Shown piece by piece: positions 35,148 through 43,423 of a stretch of DNA of 64,000 bases. The notes below the pieces were generated by a model, which saw only the letters and a list, made by a program, of their open reading frames with translations, ran no database searches and was not told the DNA's origin. The stretch lies in the NCBI RefSeq assembly GCF_000744785.1, contig NZ_JQMO01000003.1:806001-870000 (forward strand). Direction: 5' to 3'. This stretch comes from Kitasatospora azatica KCTC 9699. GTDB lineage: Bacteria > Actinomycetota > Actinomycetes > Streptomycetales > Streptomycetaceae. Position numbers and translations under genes: made by a program. Numbering within the stretch: position 1 is the stretch's first letter; the number at the start of each line of letters is the position of its first letter.

Positions 35148-37849
35148 TTAGGGCTTCGGCTTATAGAAATTCGCATAGGGAAGAATGAGTTCCTGTGCGG
35201 GATCGAGGCCCAGCTCGATGAACATCTCGTCCTGCAGACGCAGCTGCAGACTGGCCTTGACCCCCGGTGACAGGTGCGCGGCGGCACCGATCGACTCCGA
35301 CACCGCGTTATGGACCTCCCAGGCAGTGGCGGTGGCTCTGCCCTCGGCCTGCATCCGCTGGAAAGCCAGTTTCCAGCCGGCGTCCATCTCCGTGTTGATG
35401 GCCCTCGGCTCCAGCAGGACCAGTGCGGCGTCCTTCTTGAACCCGGGGATGTGCTTACCCACCGCGTCCGGGAACAGGTGCAGTCCCTGGGTGCCGGGCG
35501 GCGCACCGATCTCGGCCCTGGCTTCCGCCGCCTTGGCATACGGCGCCAGCGACAGCCGCTCACCGGCGGCGACGACCTCTCCGGTGGCGCCCTCCTCCCG
35601 AAGCATCGCCAGGAAGTCCTGGTACTCGTCCTCGGGGGTCCGCGCCACGGCCTTCTTCGGTGCGCGTGGCGGCCGGGCCGGCGGTGCGGCCGTGCGCGGC
35701 CCGGCGGCCGGCAGGTCGGCCGGGGGATTTCGGCCTCCCTGCACAACCCGCAGTGGAGGCTTGCCGCCCGGTGGCTTGGCCGAGGCCACCGTGGGACTCG
35801 GGCCGCTCGGACCGCTCGGACCGTCGTAGGTACCGGTCGCGAGCTCGACCTGCTCGGCGGGGACGGCCTCGGGCAACGCCTCGGGGATCTCCTCCGCCAC
35901 CGGAACTTCCTGCTCGGCCGGGGCCGGGGCCGGAGCAGGCTCGACGGCCTCCACCGGCCGCTCCGCCGGCCGGAGCGGCGTGACCTCGCGCTCCCCCACC
36001 GGCCGCTTGGCCAGCCCGCGCTGCTGAGCCTTGGTCAGCTCCGAAGTAGGCGGCCGCCGCACCCCCTTGAGCTGCGGCACCGCCGGTGCGGGCGCGGGCG
36101 CGGCCAGCGCAGCTGGGGCCGGCGCGGCCGGCGTAGGCGCAGGCTCCGCCCCGGGTGACCGCCCAGCCGCCTCGTCCGCCAGTCCCCCGCCGCCTTCCCG
36201 GCCCCCGCCGCGGCCGCCGCGCCCTCGTGCTCCACCACGCCCAGCAGCCGGCGCAGGAAGAGCCGGAAGCGTTCGAGCAGTCTGCCCAGCGGCCCGGCCA
36301 CCGCCTCCAGCGGCTTGGCCAGCTTGATCCCGCCGGCGATCACCGCGGCGATCGCCCCCTCCACGACCCTGACGGCCTGTCCGAAGCCGGCGAGCGCCCG
36401 CGCGCCGCCGGCGGCCAGTCCGCCCAGGCGCCCCAGCTTGTCGGCGATCGCGATGATCGCGTTCCCGGCCCCGTCGGTGAGCGCGAGGATCAGCAGGTTG
36501 CTCACCACGACGCCGAGGGCCTTCCCGAGGTCGCGGCCGAACCGACTCCACCGGCCGGTGAAGCCGGTGTCCACGAGCCGGCCCGCCTTCGAGGCGAGGA
36601 AGCTGGCGACACCGCTGGTCTCGCCCTCGACAGTGGTGGTCAGCACGTGCCAGACGCTCTCGGCGGGCTTCTCCTCCTCCTTCTTCTCCGGCCCCTCCTT
36701 CTTGCCGGTGAAGAAGCCGACGATCTTCGCGGCCGCCTCGCGCCCGCTCTGGCCCGCCGCCGCCTCCAGCCGCGCGCTCAGTTCCGTGCCCTTGGACTCC
36801 AGCAGTTCGAAGACCGCCGTACGGTCCTCCTTGAGCTTCTTCACAGCCGCCCACAGCTGGCCGGCGAACCCCGAGACCTCGTGGCCCAGGCTCGTGGCCT
36901 CGTCCGCCAGCCACTTCGCCTTCGCGCCGAGCCAGTAGCCCAGCCGACTCCCCAGCTCCGGGAGTCGCTCGACCAGCGCGGCGAGCGAGAACAGGTCGGT
37001 CACCGGACTCACCAGACCGAGGGCAAGGCCCGCAGCGGCTCCGCCGAGCATGGGGCCGAGGTTGCCCGGCTTGCGAAGCTCCGCCAGGTCGGCCTGGATC
37101 CGAGCCGCTGCCTCGCCGGAAGCGGCCTCACGTCGCAGCTGCCCGACGAAGCCGCGTACCGCCGCCTTCATCGCGCGTTGGGCCAGACCGCTGCCCAGCG
37201 GCGCGGTGGCGAGGTCGAGTGCCGCCTCGCCGAGGGTTCCGAACCGCTCCTCGGCGGGCGCCTGCCCGGGCACCTCCTCCGTCTTCCCCTGCCGGGCCAC
37301 CCCGACGGCCGCGCCGACCGCCACCGGGGCCGGCCTCTGACCCGCCGTCAGGCTCGCCGCCCCCGCCCGCGCGGCTCGCTCGGCGCCCGGCGACCCCGCC
37401 GCCGTGGTGCCGCCGCGGGCCTGCTGGGCGGCGTGGGTCAGCTCATGGGCCAGCACCGCCCGGCCGACCGGCTCGCTCGGACGGTACTCGCCGGGGCCGA
37501 AGACGATGTCCTGCCCGACCGTGTAAGCCCTGGCATCCAGCGCGCTCGCGGCGGCTTCGGCAGCCGGGCCGGTGTGCACCCGGACCCGGGAGAAGTCGGC
37601 GCCGAGGTGGGCCTCCATCTCGGCCCGCACCGCCTGGTCCAACGGCCGCCCCTCGCCGGCGGCCGGCTCGCCGGTGACCCTGGTCGGGTGCAGCAGTGCC
37701 GCCACCGCCCGGTTGCCCGCACCGGAGGCGGCGATCCACTCCACCGAGCCCACCAACGGCCCGGGGGCGGCGGCCCGGCCGCTCTGCTGGGACCGGCGCC
37801 GGACGGTCCGTTGCTCCCGCGCCGCCGCTGTCGTCTGCTCGACCTCCAC
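35148..37849 (-). pseudogene. DUF4157 (eCIScore) large protein, candidate cargo/effector, split by one frameshift
   Basis: Two overlapping minus frames form one gene. From GTG 37849 the first frame reads an eCIScore/DUF4157 domain (about residues 65-150, with RVHTGPAAEAAASALDARAY, GQDIVFGPGEYRP and HELTH at 135-139), then long Ala/Gly/Leu-rich helices, including hydrophobic stretches, to about residue 555 (GAGKAAG). The second frame continues as LADEAAGRSPGAEPAPTPAA, a Pro-rich linker and a compact C-terminal domain (about 160 residues, EDEYQDFLAMLREEGATGE to ILPYANFYKPKP at 35148). One added G in the G5 run at 36184-36188 joins them into about 900 residues. The C-terminal domain is not recognised but sits where eCIS toxins carry their active part. 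A sequencing error in the run is possible, in which case the gene is intact. Confidence 0.8.
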
Positions 37850-38008
37850 GGCTCACCGCCCGATTCGGCTCCCCCGACCAGCTCTGACCAGGTGTCACCA
37901 GGGTAACCGGGCATGTCAGTTCGTGGTCTGTCGAACAATGGGGGCGCGCGAGACATTCGACGGTAGTTCGGCCACGCTCCGCACGCCCCCGGTCAGCCGG
38001 TCAGCCGG

Positions 38009-38704
38009 TCACCCACTCGCCAGCGCCCGACCGGCCTTCTCCCAGTTCGCGTGCAACTGGTCCAGATACGACCGCGAAGCCGAACCCAGCGAGGTTCCGC
38101 GCGCGAACGCGAGCATGTTCCCGGCTCCCGCGTTGTACCCGAGGGCCAGCAGTTCGTTCTCGTTCAGCCCGCCCGACCGGTTCGCGGGCAGCTGCGCGGC
38201 CAGATCGTGCAGGAACCAGGCGGCCGCCTCGATCGCCAAGTCCCGGTCGTCCGGCAGCTCCTCCCAGCGACGGTCGGCGAAGTCACGGCCCGCCTTGGTG
38301 TCCTCGAAGGCGGCCCGGTGCATGTTGGCGATCCCGAAGGCCGAGTCCGGCTTGAGCCGCTGCCAGGCCCGCTCCAGCGCCGGGTCGTGCGGCTTGTACG
38401 ACTCGTTGTACAGAATCGCCATCAGCAGCTGCGGATCGATCCCGGCCTGCCCCGCCCGCGACCTGACCTGGGCCGCGAACCGCGCCGGATCGTAGTCCGC
38501 AGCGGCAGCCGACGATGCCGACGGCGACGCGGCCGACGGCGATCCGGACCCCGCCGGCCCGGCGCTGGGCGAGCCGGTGCCGGAGGCCGTCACACCGGGC
38601 CGCTGCGGCAGACCCCCGCCCCGCACCCCGTGCACCACGAACCCGAGCACCAGCACCGCCGCCGCCCCGGCCACCGCCCGCCCGTACCTGCGCACCCGCA
38701 CCAT
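38009..38704 (-). CDS. Lytic transglycosylase-like protein (SLT domain), membrane-anchored
   Basis: 231 residues. A short cytoplasmic start, one membrane helix (AVAGAAAVLVLGFVVHGV), a Ser/Pro/Gly-rich spacer (about residues 35-80) and a transglycosylase-type domain: IDPQLLMAILYNESYKP with the catalytic Glu, DSAFGIANMHRAAFEDTKAG, and LALGYNAGAGNML with the conserved YNAG. It should act on peptidoglycan outside the membrane. ATG 38704 follows GGGAGGGG closely; the next codon is a GTG that could be the real start. It sits 160 bases upstream of the eCIS cargo gene in the same direction, so a role in particle passage through the wall is possible but unproven. Confidence 0.8.
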   Translation of the reverse strand: MVRVRRYGRAVAGAAAVLVLGFVVHGVRGGGLPQRPGVTASGTGSPSAGPAGSGSPSAASPSASSAAAADYDPARFAAQVRSRAGQAGIDPQLLMAILYNESYKPHDPALERAWQRLKPDSAFGIANMHRAAFEDTKAGRDFADRRWEELPDDRDLAIEAAAWFLHDLAAQLPANRSGGLNENELLALGYNAGAGNMLAFARGTSLGSASRSYLDQLHANWEKAGRALASG

Positions 38705-38772
38705 CCCCTCCCGGCTCTGCCTCCTCCCACAGTAGACTCGAAGATCCACTCATACCCGGAAAGGGCCCGTCC

Positions 38773-39594
38773 TTGCCGCATCCCGCACAGCCGCCGCAGG
38801 CCGACGGCTATGTCTTCGACCGGTCCTGGGCCCGCGAGCACGAGCGACTGGCCGCCCTGGAGCAGGTTTTCGACGAGGCGACCACCGAACGCCTCACCGC
38901 CCTCGGCGTCGGCGAGGGCTGGCACTGCCTGGAGGCCGGTTGCGGCGGCGGCAGCACGGCCCGCTGGCTAGCCCGCCGGGTCGGGCCGACCGGCGAGGTG
39001 CTGGCCACCGACCTCGACCCGCGCTTCGCCGAGGGCCACGGCCTGCCCAATCTGACGGTCCGTCGGCACGACCTGCTGGCCGACCCGCTGCCGAGCGCGG
39101 CCTTCGACCTGGTGCACGCGAGGGCGCTGCTCGAGCACCTGCCGGGCCGGGCCGAGGCACTGCGCCGACTGGTCGAGGCCACCCGGCCGGGCGGTTGGGT
39201 GGTGATCGAGGACTTCGACATCGAGGGCCCTATGGTGGCGGCGATCGCCCGCTACTGGCCCGCCGGGCACCGCGCCCTGGCCGACCGGCTGTACCGGGCC
39301 CTGGAGGCCGGCTTCACGGCGGCGGACGCGGACGCCGGGTACGGCCGCCGGCTCCCCGACGCGTTGGACGAGGCCGGTCTGACCGAGGTCGGCGCCCGCC
39401 TGCACGCACCCCTGCTGCCGGGCGCCACGCCGTTCCTCGTCCTCACGCTGCGCCAGCTGCGCACGCCGCTGCTGGCCACCGGTCTGATCACCGCTCAGGA
39501 ACTGGACGAGGCAGTCGACCTGATCCAGCGCCAGGACGTCCGCTACGTCCCCAATGTGATGGTCACGGCCTGGGGGCGCCGCCCGCCGCGTTGA
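38773..39594 (+). CDS. SAM-dependent class I methyltransferase
   Basis: 273 residues with a Rossmann-type methyltransferase fold: motif I HCLEAGCGGGSTARWLARRV, motif II VLATDLDPRF, motif III DLVHARALLEHLPGR, post-motif VEATRPGGWVVIEDFD. TTG start with GGAAAGGG upstream. A C-terminal helical region (LITAQELDEAVDLIQRQDVR) may recognise the substrate, which is unknown. Its 3' end overlaps the end of the convergent PrnB-like gene by 32 bases. Confidence 0.85.
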   Translation: MPHPAQPPQADGYVFDRSWAREHERLAALEQVFDEATTERLTALGVGEGWHCLEAGCGGGSTARWLARRVGPTGEVLATDLDPRFAEGHGLPNLTVRRHDLLADPLPSAAFDLVHARALLEHLPGRAEALRRLVEATRPGGWVVIEDFDIEGPMVAAIARYWPAGHRALADRLYRALEAGFTAADADAGYGRRLPDALDEAGLTEVGARLHAPLLPGATPFLVLTLRQLRTPLLATGLITAQELDEAVDLIQRQDVRYVPNVMVTAWGRRPPR

Positions 39595-40645
39595 CCGGCA
39601 CCGCCAGCCAACGCTCGCAGGCCCGGGTGAGGTCGAGCAGCAGCCGGACCACCTCGGGCGCGGCGCCGGCGCTGCCCGCCTGGAACGGCGTGTCCTCCGT
39701 GTAGGCCTCGCGGACCAGTCGCAGGTGCCGGCCACGGAAGACCACCAGGGCGCGCAGCAGTTCGGCCACCCCGTGGGCCGAGCGCAGCAGGGTCGGTGAG
39801 GCCTCGGGGCCTGCGGCGTGCAGCGCGCGGACCACGGCCGTGACGGCCGACTCGCCGCCCGCCCGCTTGTGGTAGAGCAGCGCCCAGTCGGGCAGGCCGT
39901 AGTCGAGCAGGTCGTTCTGGAGCGCGAGGTGTTCGGGGTCGGTCCGATCGCTGGACCAGAGCAGCTGGTCGATCAGGTGCAGCGGCAGGTGGGCGGCCGC
40001 CGGGCCGTAGTACAGGTGGCCGCCGACCCGCACCTGCTCCATGTAGGGCCGTAACCGGGCGGTGAAGAAGGCCGCCGGATCGACTCGCTCCGCGACCGCC
40101 CCGATCACCTCGGGCAGCGGCGCGAACTGCTCGGCCGCCACCACGAGCGCCTCGGCGTACTCCGGCCGGGCCGGGTCGAGCTCGGCCAGCCGGGCCAGCG
40201 CCAGGGCGGCCCGCTCAACGGCTGGGGCACCGACCCGGACGGAGTGGATCAGCACGTTCTCCTCGGCGGCCCCGGTGTACATCCGCTGTCGCGGGCCCGG
40301 CGGGTTCCATGCCCCGTAGTGCAGCACCGTGTCGCGCGGCACCATCCCCACCGACTCGCCGAGGCGCAGCAGGACCGGCTCGGCGGAGGGCAGTGCGGTC
40401 AGCGGCTCGACGCCGTGGCGGCGCAGCGAGCCCAGCGGCATCCCCAGGTCCCGGAGGGCGGCCAGCCGGTCGATGGTGCCGGCCAGCGGCGCCCGGGGCA
40501 CCGCGTCGAGCAGTTGCGCGAACAGGCCGACCAGTCCTGGTAAGTCGGCCCGCCGGTTCAGCTCGGGCAACCGCGCGAGCTGCCGGTCCGCGCCGAGCGG
40601 ATCGGCGTCGGCCACCTGTCTGCAGAACGTCTCGCTGAGTCTCAT
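39563..40645 (-). CDS. PrnB-family haem protein (DUF1864; monodechloroaminopyrrolnitrin synthase-like)
   Basis: 360 residues from ATG 40645 (GAGG eight bases upstream). The whole length resembles PrnB, the haem enzyme related to indoleamine dioxygenases that rearranges 7-chlorotryptophan in pyrrolnitrin synthesis: LPELNRRADLPGLVGLFAQL, ALRDLGMPLGSLRRHGVEP, PRDTVLHYGAWNPPGPRQRM, then LRPYMEQVRVGGHLYYGPAA and LWSSD, and VVFRGRHLRLVREAY, where the His matches the presumed proximal haem ligand of PrnB. No halogenase or other prn gene is nearby. The frame is open upstream to an ATG at 40693, and a coding-like stretch continues to 40898 but is knocked out of frame by a 19-bp tandem duplication. Confidence 0.75.
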   Translation of the reverse strand: MRLSETFCRQVADADPLGADRQLARLPELNRRADLPGLVGLFAQLLDAVPRAPLAGTIDRLAALRDLGMPLGSLRRHGVEPLTALPSAEPVLLRLGESVGMVPRDTVLHYGAWNPPGPRQRMYTGAAEENVLIHSVRVGAPAVERAALALARLAELDPARPEYAEALVVAAEQFAPLPEVIGAVAERVDPAAFFTARLRPYMEQVRVGGHLYYGPAAAHLPLHLIDQLLWSSDRTDPEHLALQNDLLDYGLPDWALLYHKRAGGESAVTAVVRALHAAGPEASPTLLRSAHGVAELLRALVVFRGRHLRLVREAYTEDTPFQAGSAGAAPEVVRLLLDLTRACERWLAVPVNAAGGAPRP

Positions 40646-40898
40646 GAGCCCTACCTCACAGATCAGTCCCACTGTCGCACGGGTGCGCGACATCCCTTGC
40701 CGGTCAACCGGGCGGCCGGACCATTCCCAGGTCTCGGCCAGGACGGCCCGTTCGGCCCGGATCCAGGCCTCGTCGATCCCCGCCCCGGCGTCGGGATCGG
40801 TCTCCAGCCAGGCGGCGAGCTGGGTGCGGCCGAGTTCGGCGGTGTCCTGTTCGTTCCGCGGCGTCCTGTTCGTTCGGCGGCTCGACCAGCAGGGTCAT
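40646..40898 (-). pseudogene. Frameshifted 5' extension or separate small gene ahead of the PrnB-like gene
   Basis: Starting at ATG 40898 (overlapping the hydrolase stop as ATGA) the first codons are MTLLVEPPNEQD. Omitting one copy of the 19-bp duplication gives TAELGRTQLAAWLETDPDAG, then IDEAWIRAERAVLAETWEWS and GRPVDRQGMSRTRATVGLIC, in frame with the PrnB-like protein and with typical high-GC codon use. As sequenced, the frame from 40898 instead runs through an Arg-rich shadow and stops near 40704. Either the PrnB-like protein once had an 84-residue N-terminal extension, or this was a separate upstream protein fused by loss of a stop. Confidence 0.5.
40841..40878. repeat. 19-bp tandem duplication that shifts the reading frame
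   Basis: GGTGTCCTGTTCGTTCCGC (40841-40859) and GGCGTCCTGTTCGTTCGGC (40860-40878) match at 17 of 19 positions. Because 19 is not a multiple of three, it separates the ATG at 40898 (coupled to the hydrolase stop by ATGA) from the well-biased frame that runs on into the PrnB-like gene. Confidence 0.85.
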
Positions 40899-42217
40899 GC
40901 CGGGCCCAGCTCGCAGCGGTGGGTGAGGAAGTTGCCCAACCACCCGCCCTGCTCGCCGTCCTGGTAGGTCCGGGCCACGCCGACCAGCCGTCCGTCCTCG
41001 GCACGCAGCTCCAGGCCGAGGACCGGGCCGGCCACTCGCGCGTCCGCAGTGGGCAGTTGCAGCGGCAGCGAAGCCCGCAGCGCCCAGCTGGGGGAGGCGG
41101 CCGCGGCGGCGGTGGCCGTGGCGCCGCCGAGGCCCGCCTCGATCCGCCGGTCCGCCAGCACCCGCAGTCGCAGCGGGATTTCGCCCTCGGGGGTGTCGAT
41201 CGTCCCGGCCCACTCCCCCGGCGGCAGCTCCATCGGCCGGGCCGGCTGCGTGGTGTCGACCAGGTACCGCTCCGGGCCGCAGCCGGGCACCAGCTCGCTC
41301 AGCAGGTGGTGCAGGATCGCGTCCCGGGCCGTCTTGTTGGTGCTGTTGCAGAGCACCGCCACCGAGAGCTCCCGCTCGGGCACCGCGACCAGCATCGCCG
41401 CGACACCGCCCATGCCGCCGCCGTGGCTGTGCACCACCGGGCCGGCGCCCCGCGAGACGGACCAGCCGAGCCCGTAGTCGAGCGGCTCACTGATCGGCAG
41501 GCCGGCGTGCATCGCGGCCACCGTCTCCGGGCGCAGCAGGGAGCGGTAGCGCTGGGCGAAGAGCGCGAGGTCGCCGGCCGTCGCCCAGGCGTCCGAGGCG
41601 CCGGGGTGCGGAGTGGAGCAGACCGGGTAGACCCGGCCGTCGGCGGTGTACCGCTGGGCGACGGGGGCGCTGCCCGGGTACTCGGCGGCGAGGTGGCTGT
41701 CCGCCATGCCGAGCGGCTCGAAGAGACGCTCGCGCAGGTAGCCGCCGAGCGACTGCCCGGTCGCGGCCTCCAGCGCCCTGCCCACCAGGTAGTAGCCGAG
41801 GTTGGCGTACTCGAATCCACTGCCGGGCTCGCGCAGCCGGGTCAGATAGCGGGCCGGGTCGATCGGGGACTCGCCGGCACCGTAGTGGAAGGCGTAGAAG
41901 GCGCCGAACCCGCCACGATGCTGCAGCAGTTGACGGATCGTCGGGGATGGTTCGGGGTCCCGTCCGGGCACCGGCGCGTCCAGCTCCAGCAGGCCGGCGT
42001 CGGCGGCCAGACAGGCGCCAGTGGCGGTGAGGGTCTTGGCGACCGACGCGAGCCGGTAGGCGGTCTGCGGGGTGGCCGGGCGCCGTGCGGCCACGTCGGC
42101 CCAGCTGTGTGCCTGCTGCAGCACCAGCTCGCCGCGCTCGGCGACCGCGATCGAGACTGACGGGCAGTCATGCTCCGCCAGTGCCTTGGTACAGAACTCC
42201 GCCAGTCCGTCCAGCAT
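40895..42217 (-). CDS. Serine hydrolase, beta-lactamase/class C-like family
   Basis: 440 residues. Ser-x-x-Lys in YRLASVAKTLTATGA, Tyr-x-Asn in FEYANLGYYLVGRALE and the third-motif HSHGGGMGG, as in class C beta-lactamases, esterases and D-aminopeptidases. A C-terminal beta-domain (EWAGTIDTPEGEIPLRLRV) follows. No signal peptide, so it acts in the cytoplasm or is exported otherwise. ATG 42217 with GGGAGGGTGAGG upstream. Its stop is coupled to the next start (ATGA), so it forms a unit with the PrnB-like gene. Confidence 0.87.
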   Translation of the reverse strand: MLDGLAEFCTKALAEHDCPSVSIAVAERGELVLQQAHSWADVAARRPATPQTAYRLASVAKTLTATGACLAADAGLLELDAPVPGRDPEPSPTIRQLLQHRGGFGAFYAFHYGAGESPIDPARYLTRLREPGSGFEYANLGYYLVGRALEAATGQSLGGYLRERLFEPLGMADSHLAAEYPGSAPVAQRYTADGRVYPVCSTPHPGASDAWATAGDLALFAQRYRSLLRPETVAAMHAGLPISEPLDYGLGWSVSRGAGPVVHSHGGGMGGVAAMLVAVPERELSVAVLCNSTNKTARDAILHHLLSELVPGCGPERYLVDTTQPARPMELPPGEWAGTIDTPEGEIPLRLRVLADRRIEAGLGGATATAAAAASPSWALRASLPLQLPTADARVAGPVLGLELRAEDGRLVGVARTYQDGEQGGWLGNFLTHRCELGPA

Positions 42218-42405
42218 CCTCACCCTCCCGCGCCATGATCGGATCGCCGTTCCGGACTCTACTGCTGTGCGTTCGAACAAAGGTCGGCGCCCCTGACCAG
42301 CGGCCGTCCCGGACCCCGTGCCGCAGGCCGCCGGCTCCTGGCCGCAGACCGCAGGCGCCGACTCCCGGCCGTCCGGAACTACCCTGGGTATCCGAGGTGA
42401 GGACC

Positions 42406-42581
42406 ATGACCATCCCGTTCCCGTCCGACCCCGACGCGGCGCCGCCGCGGCCCCCGTTGCCCCCCGAGCCGCTGCCGCCGGAGCCGGGCCCGCCGCCCCG
42501 CACCCGCCGGTGCCACCGCCCGACCCGGTCGGCCCGGACCCCGACGGCCCCGAGCCGCCCAGCCCGCCGGTACTGCGGTAG
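42406..42581 (+). pseudogene. Short proline-rich protein, apparently frameshifted
   Basis: ATG 42406 has an excellent GAGGTGAGG upstream and begins MTIPFPSDPDAAPPRPPLPP followed by EPLPPEPGPPP. The same Pro/acidic style continues in a different frame as PPVPPPDPVGPDPDGPEPP up to a TAG at 42581, so a one-base shift near 42,495-42,505 is suspected. Read straight, the frame would run as Arg-rich shadow to 42738 and overlap the yceI start. A small acidic proline-rich peptide of about 58 residues was probably intended. Confidence 0.4.
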
Positions 42582-42734
42582 GAGCGGTCCGGCACTGTGG
42601 CAGGACCGTCCGATCTCAGACCGAGGTAGGCCATCCCGGGGACCTCGGCCGACTCCGCGCGGCGGACCCGGCCGGCGGGCCGAGCCGCTGCCTACCGTGG
42701 AGACACCGACCCGGATCGATCCCCAGGAGGGCGC

Positions 42735-43304
42735 ATGACCGCGATCCCGCTCAGCGAACTGTCCGGAAGCTACGTCTTCGATCCGGCCCACACCAGGATC
42801 GGTTTCGTCGCCCGCCACGCGATGGTGACCAAGGTCCGGGGGCAGTTCAAGGAGTTCGAGGGCACCGCGACGATCGACGGCGACGACCCGGCGCGCTCCT
42901 CGGCCCGGGTCGTGCTCAAGGCCGCGAGCATCGACAGCGGCGTCGAGCAGCGCGACAGCCACCTGCGGACCAACGACTTCCTGGACGCGCCGCACTTCCC
43001 CGAGATCGTCTTCGAGTCCAGCGGGATCGAGGCGCTCGGGGGCTCGAACTACCGGCTGAACGGCAACCTGACCATCAAGGAGACCACCCGGCCGATCAGC
43101 CTGGACGTGGAGTTCGACGGCAGCGCCCGGGACCCCTACGGCAATCTGCGGCTGGGCTTCGAGGGGTCGACCACGATCAACCGCAAGGACTTCGGGGTCA
43201 ACTGGAACACCGCGCTGGAGGCCGGCGGGGTGCTGGTGAGCGAGAAGGTGGTGCTGGAGTTCGACGTCTCGGCGATCCGGCAGGACGAGGCCGGCCAGAG
43301 CTGA
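42735..43304 (+). CDS. YceI-family lipid-binding protein
   Basis: 189 residues with the complete YceI beta-barrel pattern: SGSYVFDPAHTRIGFVARHA, VRGQFKEFEGTATIDGDDP, DSHLRTNDFLDAPHFPEIVF, LTIKETTRPISLDVEFDG and FGVNWNTALEAGGVLVSEKV. Family members bind isoprenoid-type lipids. No signal peptide, unlike E. coli YceI, as usual for actinobacterial copies. GGAGGGCGC upstream of the ATG. Confidence 0.94.
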   Translation: MTAIPLSELSGSYVFDPAHTRIGFVARHAMVTKVRGQFKEFEGTATIDGDDPARSSARVVLKAASIDSGVEQRDSHLRTNDFLDAPHFPEIVFESSGIEALGGSNYRLNGNLTIKETTRPISLDVEFDGSARDPYGNLRLGFEGSTTINRKDFGVNWNTALEAGGVLVSEKVVLEFDVSAIRQDEAGQS

Positions 43305-43423
43305 GCCGCCCGGGGCCGCCGCCTTGGCCTCCGGCGTAGGCGCGACCAGGGGCGAGGTCCGCGGGGCCGAGCCGGCCGGGCCCGTCGAGCAGGCCGCCCG
43401 GCCCGCCCGGTTACCATCGGTCG

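Noticed and set aside
19314..37849. Prophage
   Set aside because: Only tail-like parts are present; no integrase, repressor, lysis, capsid, portal or terminase genes, and an eCIS-type AAA+ ATPase and DUF4157 proteins are present.
36155..37906. 583-residue plus-strand frame opposite the DUF4157 gene
   Set aside because: Arg/Leu/Gln-rich shadow; the minus strand carries the HELTH motif and sensible domains.
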